DNA of 16,258 bases from JBCBSS01 sp039819065 (GTDB lineage Bacteria; Bacteroidota; Bacteroidia; Cytophagales; Cyclobacteriaceae): NCBI GenBank assembly GCA_039819065.1, contig JBCBSS010000170.1, positions 1 through 16,258 of the forward strand. Reading direction: 5' to 3'. The notes beneath the pieces were generated by a model. That model saw only the letters and a list, made by a program, of their open reading frames with translations. It did not search any database and was not told the DNA's origin. A program made the translations under genes and the position numbers. Numbering within the stretch: the first letter of the stretch is position 1; each line of letters opens with the position of its first letter. Of this stretch, positions 8,560 through 16,064 are shown in pieces.

Positions 8560-9585
8560 TTAGGGCTTAATATTATAGTAATTGAGGTACCAATCCACAA
8601 ATCTTTGAATGCCTGTTTCTATAGAAGTAGCTGGTTTAAAATCTACCATTTCCATTAGCGCATCAACATTGGCGTATGTTTCAGGAACATCACCATCCTG
8701 GATAGGCATCATGTTTTTTTCTGCTTTTTTACCAAGGCAATCCTCAATGACCTCAATGAATCTCATTAATTCGACAGGTTGATTATTACCGATATTGTAA
8801 ATCTTGTAAGGAGCAAAACTAGAAGATGGATCTGGAGAATCACCGTTCCATTCTTTGTCGCCTGAAGGTGCTTTAGGAATTAATCTGGTAATCCCTTCTA
8901 CTATGTCGTCAACATAGGTAAAATCACGACGCATTTTACCATGATTGAATACATCTATTGGTTCCCCCTCCAGTATAGCCTTTGTGAATAAAAACAATGC
9001 CATGTCTGGCCTACCGTAAGGACCGTAAACAGTGAAGAATCTTAGCCCGGAAGTTGGCAGCCCGAAAAGTGCAGAATAAGTATGAGCCATCAACTCATTT
9101 GACTTCTTAGAGGCGGCATACAGAGAGATTGGATGATCCACGTTATGTTGTACCGAAAAAGGCATCTTGGTGTTAGCACCATATACCGAGCTTGAGGAGG
9201 CATACACCAAATGTTTTACATTATTGTGACGGCAACCTTCAATTATATTAAGGAAACCGTCGATATTACTAGTAATATATGCCTTAGGGTTTGTGAGTGA
9301 ATAACGAACACCTGCTTGGGCCGCTAGGTTAACAACATAATCGAATGACTTACTTTCAAACAATTCCTTAACGCCCTCATCATCAGTTAGGTCAAGCTTA
9401 TGAAATTCAAAACCTGAGACGTTCTCCAACATTTTGAGTCGATCAAGTTTAATATTTACATCATAATAATCATTGATGTTATCAATGCCGGTTACTTGGT
9501 AGCCTGTGGCACAAAGTTTTTGGGATAAATGAAAGCCAATGAAACCGGCCGCACCTGTAACTAGTACTCGCTTTTTTTCTGTCAT
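8560..9585 (-). CDS. UDP-glucuronate 4-epimerase-like SDR enzyme
   Basis: A 341-residue extended SDR epimerase, first gene of the minus-strand polysaccharide operon. The NAD motif is G11-A-A-G14-F-I-G17, the serine-rich strand is ASSSSVYG (129-136), and the catalytic pair is Y156/K160 in SLYAASK. The long signature VYGPYGRPDMALFLF and the NHGKMRRDFTYVDDIVEGI stretch that follows (187-232) is characteristic of UDP-glucuronate 4-epimerases (bacterial Cap1J-like and plant GAE), which interconvert UDP-GlcA and UDP-GalA in the cytoplasm. Its partner immediately downstream (11 bases) is a dehydrogenase of the UDP-HexNAc type, so the true substrate may be the N-acetylated uronate. The ATG at 9585 has a divergent regulatory region directly upstream. 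SDR call very sure; exact substrate moderately sure. Confidence 0.88.
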   Translation of the reverse strand: MTEKKRVLVTGAAGFIGFHLSQKLCATGYQVTGIDNINDYYDVNIKLDRLKMLENVSGFEFHKLDLTDDEGVKELFESKSFDYVVNLAAQAGVRYSLTNPKAYITSNIDGFLNIIEGCRHNNVKHLVYASSSSVYGANTKMPFSVQHNVDHPISLYAASKKSNELMAHTYSALFGLPTSGLRFFTVYGPYGRPDMALFLFTKAILEGEPIDVFNHGKMRRDFTYVDDIVEGITRLIPKAPSGDKEWNGDSPDPSSSFAPYKIYNIGNNQPVELMRFIEVIEDCLGKKAEKNMMPIQDGDVPETYANVDALMEMVDFKPATSIETGIQRFVDWYLNYYNIKP

Positions 9586-9708
9586 ATTTAGTATTAAAAA
9601 TAAGGTAACAGCGTGAACCGCTCAAAAGTAATAATTATTACTTCATTGTAGTTGGTAATTTATATTTAACTAACATTGCAATAGTTTCGGAATGACCATT
9701 TTTGCCCT
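9586..9708. promoter_or_regulatory. Divergent intergenic promoter region
   Basis: These 123 bases separate two divergent operons, so both start signals should lie here. On the minus strand, TACTTTTG (bases 9630-9623) matches the Bacteroidota -7 consensus TAnnTTTG exactly and would start transcription about 30 bases before the epimerase ATG, but no TTG -33 box is found at the usual distance. On the plus strand, TTG at 9676-9678 and CATTTTTG at 9697-9704 are 18 bases apart and match the consensus with one mismatch. That would place the start of transcription almost on the ATG at 9709, implying a leaderless or nearly leaderless message. Both are pattern matches only. Confidence 0.4.
9626..9643. 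promoter_or_regulatory. 18-bp perfect palindrome, candidate operator
   Basis: AAGTAATAATTATTACTT is a perfect inverted repeat with no spacer. It overlaps the first bases of the candidate -7 box of the minus-strand polysaccharide operon (9623-9630). A dimeric regulator bound here would be expected to block that promoter. The sequence is AT-only apart from one G-C pair per half, so chance occurrence in AT-rich spacer DNA is possible, and no regulator gene is present in the window. Confidence 0.4.
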
Positions 9709-10572
9709 ATGAGTGATCCTCAGAGTCAAACTGTTGACGCCGATGAAATAGACCTCGGTAGACTGCTTCTCTTAGCTTATAACAGCTTCAAGAAATTCAA
9801 GGCCTTGGCTATTGCCTTGTTCTTTGTAGGTCTGATCGGTGGAATTACATATTATTTACTAACTAAGCCAAGATATGAAAGTAAGATGGTGGTTAGTTCT
9901 GAGATATTGAAAGAACAGTATTGTGAAACGCTTATCAACACACTTAATGATATCATTGAAGATGGGAATTATGAGCTTCTGGCTGAACGAACTAATGTAT
10001 CAAAAGAAAAAGCTTTTCAAATCAAGTCATTTGAATTAGAACCTATTGAGGCTAATTTTAAACCGGATCAAAGCTCAGAACGTGATATCTTTTCTATTGT
10101 GGTGACCACCACCGATAATACTATACTTGACGATTTGAGCGAAGGCCTAAAACTCTACTTCGAAAACAATGAATTCGTTCGCGTCAGAACTGAGCTAGAT
10201 AAGCAGGAAACACAGAAGTTGTTGAGCCAAATCGAAGACGAAATAAAGGAAATACGTTCCGTCAAGGATTCACTTTCACGAATCTCAAATTTAAAACAAG
10301 GACCCAATAATGTAATACTTACTGACTTAGGTTCTTTATATGAACAAGCTTTGAATATTTACCAACAAGAATCGGAACTGCAGAAAAACCTCGAATTGGT
10401 AAACAGTATAGATGTCATTCAAAGATTTACAGTTTTCAACAAGCCTGCTTGGCCTAAGTTATGGATCATTCCTGTCGGAGCCATTGGAGGTCTATTCATC
10501 TCTATCTTGTTCATCATTCTATTAGAGATAAGAGCATATCTCAGAAAACTCAGTACTGAAGCAAAGGATTAA
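9709..10572 (+). CDS. Wzz-like polysaccharide chain-length determinant
   Basis: A 287-residue inner-membrane protein with the Wzz topology: a short cytoplasmic N-terminus rich in acidic residues, membrane segment 1 at about 32-51, a large periplasmic domain, and membrane segment 2 at about 252-273 preceded by the proline motif FNKPAWPK (243-250), followed by a short basic tail. The periplasmic part has two helical, heptad-like stretches (about 160-195 and 208-232), as expected of the long helices of Wzz/co-polymerase proteins. It lacks a C-terminal tyrosine-kinase domain. Such proteins set the length of Wzy-made glycans, which fits the Wzx/Wzy genes on the other side of the intergenic region. 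Unusually it is the first gene of the ccm run: its stop is 4 bases before the ccmB start. Sequence conservation in this family is low; the call rests on topology and context. Confidence 0.72.
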   Translation: MSDPQSQTVDADEIDLGRLLLLAYNSFKKFKALAIALFFVGLIGGITYYLLTKPRYESKMVVSSEILKEQYCETLINTLNDIIEDGNYELLAERTNVSKEKAFQIKSFELEPIEANFKPDQSSERDIFSIVVTTTDNTILDDLSEGLKLYFENNEFVRVRTELDKQETQKLLSQIEDEIKEIRSVKDSLSRISNLKQGPNNVILTDLGSLYEQALNIYQQESELQKNLELVNSIDVIQRFTVFNKPAWPKLWIIPVGAIGGLFISILFIILLEIRAYLRKLSTEAKD

Positions 10573-10576
10573 AGTT

Positions 10577-11251
10577 TTGCTTAACAACCTTTCAGAGACA
10601 CTAACATTACTCAAAAAAGATGTCACGCTAGAGTGGCGCAACAGATATGCCTTTAACGGACTTGCCTTATATCTCGTAAGCACCATATTTATTTGCTATT
10701 TAAGTTTTAATCTTAAACAGAATCAACTTAACCCAATTACTTGGAACGTACTGTTTTGGGTTATCATGCTTTTCACCATCTTGAATGCCGCATCGAAGAG
10801 CTTTATGCAAGAAGGACAGGCCAGGACACTTTATTACTATACAATCGCTAGCCCTCGTAGCGTAATATTCTCAAAGATCATCTACAATACTATTCTCGGC
10901 TTGCTGTTGTCTTTCATCGGTTTTGTCTTTTATTGCTTCGTCATGGGTAATCCAGTTCAAGATATCTATCTATTCTTGTTGAACATCTTTCTGGCTTCTT
11001 GCGGTTTCTCATCATCACTCACTATGATCTCCAACATAGCCGCCAAAGCAAATAACAACACCACTCTTATGGCCATTTTGAGTTTCCCAGTCATCATACC
11101 AATGTTGCTGGTGGTTATTAAAATTTCTCAAAACGCCTTGGATGGGTTGGATTGGTCTGCCAGCGATAGTTTTTTACTAGTACTAATCGCAATTAATCTA
11201 ATTGTGATCGGGTTATCTTATATACTCTTTCCGTATCTTTGGCGTAGCTAA
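10577..11251 (+). CDS. ccmB: Heme exporter protein CcmB
   Basis: A 224-residue membrane protein, the permease subunit of the CcmAB ABC transporter of cytochrome c maturation System I, which releases holo-CcmE from CcmC in the inner membrane. About six hydrophobic segments are visible (roughly 28-44, 57-74, 98-122, 130-152, 164-184, 199-220). The N-terminal LLKKDVTLEWRNRY and the FMQEGQARTLYYYTIASPRSVIFSKIIYN region (about 76-104) match the family, where the first is the cytoplasmic amphipathic helix and the second the loop that faces CcmA. The start is TTG at 10577, four bases after the Wzz-like stop; no in-frame ATG is available before the conserved KKD helix, so TTG is needed. The cognate ATPase gene ccmA is not in the window, and the place where it might be expected is taken by the Wzz-like gene. 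Confidence 0.92.
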   Translation: MLNNLSETLTLLKKDVTLEWRNRYAFNGLALYLVSTIFICYLSFNLKQNQLNPITWNVLFWVIMLFTILNAASKSFMQEGQARTLYYYTIASPRSVIFSKIIYNTILGLLLSFIGFVFYCFVMGNPVQDIYLFLLNIFLASCGFSSSLTMISNIAAKANNNTTLMAILSFPVIIPMLLVVIKISQNALDGLDWSASDSFLLVLIAINLIVIGLSYILFPYLWRS

Positions 11252-11263
11252 AGAGCGGTGATT

Positions 11264-11932
11264 ATGAAGAAGAACTGGTGGAAAATACTGGCAGTAATAC
11301 TGTTACTTTATACAGTCATTGCCGGCCTTTTGATGGATGTTCCTCAACTAAGAGAGGGTAATCTAGATCAGACCATTCGCAATCTACATTTTCATGTCCC
11401 TATGTGGTTCGGCATGATGATTTTTTTCACTGTTTCCTTGGTTTATTCTATTCGCTACCTACGAAGCAATGATCTTAAGTATGATCACAAAGCGCTGGAA
11501 TTTGTTAACATAGGCATTGTTTTCGGCATATTGGGATTAGCTACTGGAAGTATCTGGGTGAGGTTCACATGGACTGATGCCTGGTGGGTTAATGACCCCA
11601 GACTCAATGGTGCTGCGATAACCATGTTGGTATACCTAGCCTATACCGTTTTGAGAGGTTCATTGGAAGATGAGCAACAGAAGGCCAGAATAAGTAACAT
11701 TTACAATATTTTCGCCTACGCAGTCATGATTCCGCTTATAGTCATTTTGCCAAGGATGACACAATCACTACATCCAGGAACGGGCGGAAACCCTGGATTC
11801 AATGTTTACGATCTAGATAACAATCTTAGGAAAGTGTTTTATCCAGCGGTAATTGGTTGGACGTTACTTGGTCTGTGGATAGCTTCTTTGAGAATTCGAT
11901 TGAAGCACGTTAGCTATAAATTAGAAAAATAA
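11264..11932 (+). CDS. ccmC: Heme-handling protein CcmC
   Basis: A 222-residue protein with six hydrophobic segments that binds heme at the periplasmic face of the inner membrane and loads it onto CcmE. The tryptophan-rich loop is present as GSIWVRFTWTDAWWVNDPRLNG (about 95-116); compared with the proteobacterial WWxWDxRLT pattern the tryptophan before the aspartate is an asparagine. Histidines that could ligate heme lie at the start of segment 2 (H42 and H44 in LHFHVPMW) and in the loop SLHPGTGG (H170). I chose the ATG at 11264; an in-frame GTG lies two codons upstream at 11258 and would add only Met-Ile. The gene follows ccmB by 12 bases and precedes the ccmD-like gene by 9, so it is cotranscribed. 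Confidence 0.92.
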   Translation: MKKNWWKILAVILLLYTVIAGLLMDVPQLREGNLDQTIRNLHFHVPMWFGMMIFFTVSLVYSIRYLRSNDLKYDHKALEFVNIGIVFGILGLATGSIWVRFTWTDAWWVNDPRLNGAAITMLVYLAYTVLRGSLEDEQQKARISNIYNIFAYAVMIPLIVILPRMTQSLHPGTGGNPGFNVYDLDNNLRKVFYPAVIGWTLLGLWIASLRIRLKHVSYKLEK

Positions 11933-11941
11933 ACTGTTCAT

Positions 11942-12181
11942 ATGAGTAAAAAGTTAGTAGGGTTAATGAGTTTTATCTTTCTGCTCTTTTGTGATTTTGT
12001 AGCAAAGGCACAGGATGACAGCAGCCCAGTGGAGGTGTTAAGAAAGGATGGCAAGATATACGTTGTTGTGGCTGTTATATCTGTGATTCTAATTGGTCTT
12101 TTTATCTATCTTTTTATGTTGGATCGAAAAGTATCGAAGATTGAGAAAGAGGTAGATACGATAGATTCAAACCAACGCTAA
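11942..12181 (+). CDS. ccmD: CcmD-like small membrane protein
   Basis: A 79-residue protein with a signal peptide (residues 1-23, basic start, hydrophobic core, A-K-A before Q24), a short acidic stretch, one membrane segment at about 39-60, and a charged C-terminal helix LDRKVSKIEKEVDTID. The pattern of one membrane helix followed by a basic, helical cytoplasmic tail is that of CcmD, which stabilises the CcmC-CcmE complex and helps release holo-CcmE. The position between ccmC and ccmE is the classical ccmD position. The signal peptide and greater length differ from proteobacterial CcmD, but this two-part form is what I know from Bacteroidota. Name given mainly from position and topology. Confidence 0.75.
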   Translation: MSKKLVGLMSFIFLLFCDFVAKAQDDSSPVEVLRKDGKIYVVVAVISVILIGLFIYLFMLDRKVSKIEKEVDTIDSNQR

Positions 12182-12217
12182 TTTTCATTTGTTCAATCAT
12201 CAGTAAAGAGAAGTTCT

Positions 12218-12628
12218 ATGAAGAAATCGCACATATTTGGAATAGTAGTGATCGCAGTAGCAGTAGCTATCTTGATGTCAACAGCGATAGACGCAAGCAC
12301 TTACAGTACCTTTCAAAAGGCAAAGGAGATGGCTGTAGATGGTAATGATTCGAAAATACACGTAGTGGGTACGCTGAAGAAAGATCATTTCGGAGAAGTA
12401 GTTGGAGTCACTAAAGGGGCGGATAAGCTATCATTCTCTTTTGTAATGGTAGACCAGGACAGTTTGGAGCAGATTGTATACTATAATGAGCCAATGCCAA
12501 CTGATTTCCTTAGGTCAGACCAAGTTGTGGTAGTAGGTAACTACCGAGAAGACCTTTTCGTGGCGGATAAAATACTTATGAAATGCCCGTCAAAGTATAC
12601 AGAAGAAACAATAGAAGCTCAATTATAG
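12218..12628 (+). CDS. ccmE: Heme chaperone CcmE, CxxxY type
   Basis: A 136-residue protein with an N-terminal membrane anchor (about 5-23) and a periplasmic OB-fold (about 45-125; HVVGTLKKD and VVVGNYREDLFVADKILMKCPSKY are diagnostic). It receives heme from CcmC and passes it to CcmF. In the E. coli protein heme is bound covalently by a histidine of an HxxxY motif; here the matching motif is C123-P-S-K-Y127, so the heme-binding residue is cysteine. CxxxY CcmE proteins are established in a variant of System I found in archaea and sulfate reducers, and to my knowledge also in Bacteroidota, so this is a real variant and not a mutation. The C-terminal tail after Y127 is short (nine residues). 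The gene lies 36 bases after ccmD. Confidence 0.94.
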   Translation: MKKSHIFGIVVIAVAVAILMSTAIDASTYSTFQKAKEMAVDGNDSKIHVVGTLKKDHFGEVVGVTKGADKLSFSFVMVDQDSLEQIVYYNEPMPTDFLRSDQVVVVGNYREDLFVADKILMKCPSKYTEETIEAQL

Positions 12629-12650
12629 AAGACACAATCCCCTCTGTTTG

Positions 12651-15182
12651 ATGATACACACCTTTGTCGGTGACTTAGGACACCTATTTGTCATCGTTGC
12701 ATTTGTAACCTCAGCCATATCAACATTTTGTTTTTTTAAATCATCTGTTTCTGATGAAATCAGGAAAAAGGGCTGGATAGTTAACGGTAGAATCTTTTTC
12801 TACGTGCATGCAGCGTCTGTTTTGGGCGTTGTGGTAGCGCTTTATTACATTATCCAGAATCACTATTTTGAATATCACTACGCGTGGAGCCATTCCTCCC
12901 TTAATTTACCAGCAGAATACATGATATCATGTTTCTGGGAAGGACAGGAAGGTAGCTTCTTGCTTTGGTTATTTTGGCATGCTCTACTAGGTATAGTCCT
13001 TATTAATACTAATAAATTCTGGGAAGGGCCGGTGATGACCATTTTTGGGCTGGTACAGGTGTTTCTGGCATCTATGATATTGGGTGTGGTCATTCCTGGC
13101 ATAGAATTCAAAATAGGTAGCTCTCCTTTTATCCTGCTTAGGGATGCTTTGGATGCACCCATTTTTAAAATGCAACCTGATTTTGTCCCTAAGGATGGAA
13201 CCGGGCTGAACCCTCTTCTTCAAAACTATTGGATGGTTATTCATCCGCCTACGCTGTTTTTGGGTTTTGCCACGACTTTGATACCATTTGCGTACTGTAT
13301 TGCCGGACTATGGCAGAAAAAATATAAAGAATGGATTCGTCCTGCTCTGCCATGGGCACTGTTTTCGGCAGCTGTACTAGGCTTAGGTATTCTAATGGGA
13401 GGATATTGGGCTTATGAAACCTTGAACTTTGGAGGTTATTGGAATTGGGATCCTGTTGAGAATGCCGTTTATGTACCTTGGCTGGTACTGGTAGCCAGTA
13501 TTCATACGATGATCACCTTTAAGAATAGCAATACAGCGCTTAAGTCTTCTATTGTCCTGGTGATCTCAATGTTTGTATTGATACTTTATTCTACCTTCCT
13601 GACCAGGAGTGGAATACTTGGAGAATCTTCGGTTCATTCTTTTACAGACCTCGGGTTATCAGGTCAACTTTTACTTTACCTGGGTGTATTTACAATTGGT
13701 GCTATTGTGCTAGCTTATTTTAGGTGGAAGGAAATACCTTCTTCTGAGAAAGAAGCATCCTTTTACTCCAGAGAATTTTGGATATTCATTGGGGTTACAA
13801 CGTTGTGTTTGATGGCTTTCCATGTAATCATCATCACTTCTTTCCCAGTATTCAATACGATTGTAGAACTTTTTGGAGGAACATCAAATCTGGCACCGCC
13901 AGCAGATCAGATTGAAGCTTATTCAAGAGTTCAAATTTGGGGAGCCGTTTTGGTAGCCATACTTTCAGGTACAGGACAGTTTTTCTGGTGGAAAAAGATA
14001 GATAGCCAAAAACTGAAGAATGAACTACTGACTCCATTGATCATAACCGCATTGATCTCTGCTGTGGTTATCACCTCTACCGGTATTACCAACATCAGTT
14101 ATATAACCCTGCTCGTAACGGGTCTATATTCCTTTATAGCCAATTTGAAGATTTTCATACCGCTTGTTAAATCAAGCCCTAAACTATCCGGCGGTGCAGT
14201 AGCGCATATAGGAGTAGCGATGATGTTAGTGGGAATAATGTACTCAGCCGGTAAGTCGAAAGTGGTCTCCCTCAACAATACCGGATTACTCATTTCGAAG
14301 GAAGCCACAGCGGATTTTAACAAAGAGAACCTTCTACTTTTCCTTAACGAACCTCGAACGATGGCAGGATATACACTCAATTATCGAGGCCAATATCTCG
14401 AAACGCAGAGTTCGCAGTTAGTGAGACGAAAAGACGTTACATTCACCGGAGACCCTTTTACGGTAGTCGCTCGTAACGAGATTCTAAATAAGCAAGATAC
14501 GCTATTCACACCTGGAGACACCATTAAAATATTTCCAGAGAACACATATTATGAAGTAGAATATTATAATGAAAACGAGAGACCATTCAGCCTCTTCCCT
14601 AGAGCTCAGGTCAATCCGGAAATGGGCGGTTTGTTAGCGTCCCCAGATATTCGAAGGAAGCTTACCAAAGATCTTTACACCCACGTCTCTTCCATTCCTA
14701 ACCCCGAAGAAGAAATAGAATGGAGCGAGATGGAGGAACTGACAGTATCTCCGAAAGACACCTTCTTCGTAAATGACTACGTGGCAGTGGTCGAAGACCT
14801 TATAAGGATCTATGACATGGAAGGCGTTGATCTCAACGAGACGGATGTGGCAGTGAAAGCTAAAATCAGGATTTTAGGAGAAACAGATAACTATGTTTCC
14901 GAGCCTTACTTCCTCATCGTAGACGGAAAGCCTGGTGTTATCCACGATGATATCCTGGATCTTGGTATCAGACTAACCTTTCTGAATATTTTTCCTGAAA
15001 CGGGCCAGTTCTTGCTTGGTCTACGCACCACGCAAAAAGATTGGGTAGTGCTCAAAGCTATGGAAAAACCTATGATTAACGTCTTGTGGATAGGTACCCT
15101 TGTACTAATGATTGGGTTTGGTATAGCCATTTATAGGCGCTATACCGAATTTGTCAAGATGCGAGACAAGAGTATGGAATGA
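12651..15182 (+). CDS. ccmF: Cytochrome c heme lyase subunit CcmF (long form)
   Basis: An 843-residue polytopic inner-membrane protein that transfers heme from CcmE to the CxxCH motif of apocytochrome c. Family marks in order: YMISCFWEGQEGSFLLWLFW (about 90-109), GLNPLLQNYWMVIHPPTLFLGF (185-206, with a heme-ligand histidine at 198), the WWD domain GGYWNWDPVENAVYVPWL (261-278), then H285, RSGILGESSVHSF (H329) and GGAVAHIGVAMMLVGI (H519); the four histidines fit the conserved set of CcmF. After about residue 540 a periplasmic domain of roughly 260 residues precedes a last membrane helix (about 807-828). The protein is clearly longer than E. coli CcmF (about 650), mostly through this domain. I chose the ATG at 12651; an in-frame TTG lies one codon upstream. 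It is the last gene of the run, with only 15 bases to the convergent hydrolase gene. Confidence 0.95.
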   Translation: MIHTFVGDLGHLFVIVAFVTSAISTFCFFKSSVSDEIRKKGWIVNGRIFFYVHAASVLGVVVALYYIIQNHYFEYHYAWSHSSLNLPAEYMISCFWEGQEGSFLLWLFWHALLGIVLINTNKFWEGPVMTIFGLVQVFLASMILGVVIPGIEFKIGSSPFILLRDALDAPIFKMQPDFVPKDGTGLNPLLQNYWMVIHPPTLFLGFATTLIPFAYCIAGLWQKKYKEWIRPALPWALFSAAVLGLGILMGGYWAYETLNFGGYWNWDPVENAVYVPWLVLVASIHTMITFKNSNTALKSSIVLVISMFVLILYSTFLTRSGILGESSVHSFTDLGLSGQLLLYLGVFTIGAIVLAYFRWKEIPSSEKEASFYSREFWIFIGVTTLCLMAFHVIIITSFPVFNTIVELFGGTSNLAPPADQIEAYSRVQIWGAVLVAILSGTGQFFWWKKIDSQKLKNELLTPLIITALISAVVITSTGITNISYITLLVTGLYSFIANLKIFIPLVKSSPKLSGGAVAHIGVAMMLVGIMYSAGKSKVVSLNNTGLLISKEATADFNKENLLLFLNEPRTMAGYTLNYRGQYLETQSSQLVRRKDVTFTGDPFTVVARNEILNKQDTLFTPGDTIKIFPENTYYEVEYYNENERPFSLFPRAQVNPEMGGLLASPDIRRKLTKDLYTHVSSIPNPEEEIEWSEMEELTVSPKDTFFVNDYVAVVEDLIRIYDMEGVDLNETDVAVKAKIRILGETDNYVSEPYFLIVDGKPGVIHDDILDLGIRLTFLNIFPETGQFLLGLRTTQKDWVVLKAMEKPMINVLWIGTLVLMIGFGIAIYRRYTEFVKMRDKSME

Positions 15183-15197
15183 CCCTGAAGGTGCGGA

Positions 15198-16064
15198 TCA
15201 GTCGGATAATTCACCAATAAATTTAAGATAGTTACTCAGAGTTCCTTCCGGATCTTCTACCTGTGGGTAGTGACCGACACCATCAAGAATAACAACATTC
15301 GGATTAGGAACAATTTCTTTGTATCGATCCGCTATGCTTTGGCCTGAAACAGGATCTTCCGGGCCTATAATAAGCATTTGAGGCACCGTTGATTTGGTCA
15401 ACGCCTCAGACCAACGCTGGTGAAATTCCCATCGCTCTTTCAAGTATTGAATCACTCTGTGTGAGATTTTATTTCCCTCTTTATAGGTGATTAAAGACCA
15501 GAATTGTTCAAGTTCTTCATCACCGGGCTTTTTATCCTTGGCAAAGATTTCACTAAAGCTTTTTGAAAACCTTTTGAAGTTGATAAACTTGCCAATGATT
15601 GGACCGAAGGATGATGCCAGGAGTTTTTGAATTGGCCTTGGCGTATTGCTTTCCGGGAAAATTCCACCATTAAGCAAGCATACAGACTTGATAGTAAAAG
15701 TTTGATCAGGTCGACTTCTATAACGCGCCAACAGCTCTTGAACAACTGTATCTCCGTAATCATGAGCTAGGATATGACACGCCTTTATGCCTTTTTCCAT
15801 CAATATATGCTCAATTAAGTCGGCTTGCATGGCCATCTTATATTTGATCTTTGGCTTGTCGGAATAGCCGTAGCCTAAGAGGTCAGGTGCCAGGACGCGG
15901 TACTGGGAAGTCAGACTTGGCCAGACTTTGTGCCAATCCCAAGAGGAAGTAGGAAAACCGTGTATGGCTATAATTACTTCACCTTTGCCCTCTTCGACAT
16001 AGAATATGTCGTTTCCCTTAAAATCCAAATACTGGCCTTTGGATTCCCACTCTTTAATATCCAT
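15198..16064 (-). CDS. Alpha/beta hydrolase, MEST-like / epoxide hydrolase type
   Basis: A 288-residue soluble alpha/beta hydrolase. The oxyanion-hole motif is HGFPTSSWDW (35-44), and the nucleophile elbow is LAHDYGD (99-105), making D102 the nucleophile instead of serine. The acid is D237 in GPEDPVSG and the base H265 in GVGHYPQVEDPEG. An Asp nucleophile with HGFP points to the epoxide hydrolase group; haloalkane dehalogenases usually have HGNP and a tryptophan after the nucleophile, where this protein has Y103. From memory, the blocks HDYGD.V.QELL.RY, TIKS.CL.NGGIFPE and GHYPQ.EDP are very close to vertebrate MEST (PEG1), whose reaction is not settled. No signal peptide is seen, so it is likely cytoplasmic. 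It is convergent with ccmF and apparently monocistronic; its first two codons lie inside the right-end inverted repeat. Substrate unknown. Confidence 0.9.
   Translation of the reverse strand: MDIKEWESKGQYLDFKGNDIFYVEEGKGEVIIAIHGFPTSSWDWHKVWPSLTSQYRVLAPDLLGYGYSDKPKIKYKMAMQADLIEHILMEKGIKACHILAHDYGDTVVQELLARYRSRPDQTFTIKSVCLLNGGIFPESNTPRPIQKLLASSFGPIIGKFINFKRFSKSFSEIFAKDKKPGDEELEQFWSLITYKEGNKISHRVIQYLKERWEFHQRWSEALTKSTVPQMLIIGPEDPVSGQSIADRYKEIVPNPNVVILDGVGHYPQVEDPEGTLSNYLKFIGELSD

Noticed and set aside
15183..15197. Possible bidirectional terminator between the convergent ccmF and hydrolase genes.
   Set aside because: Only 15 bases with no inverted repeat; any termination signal must lie within the coding ends and none is obvious.
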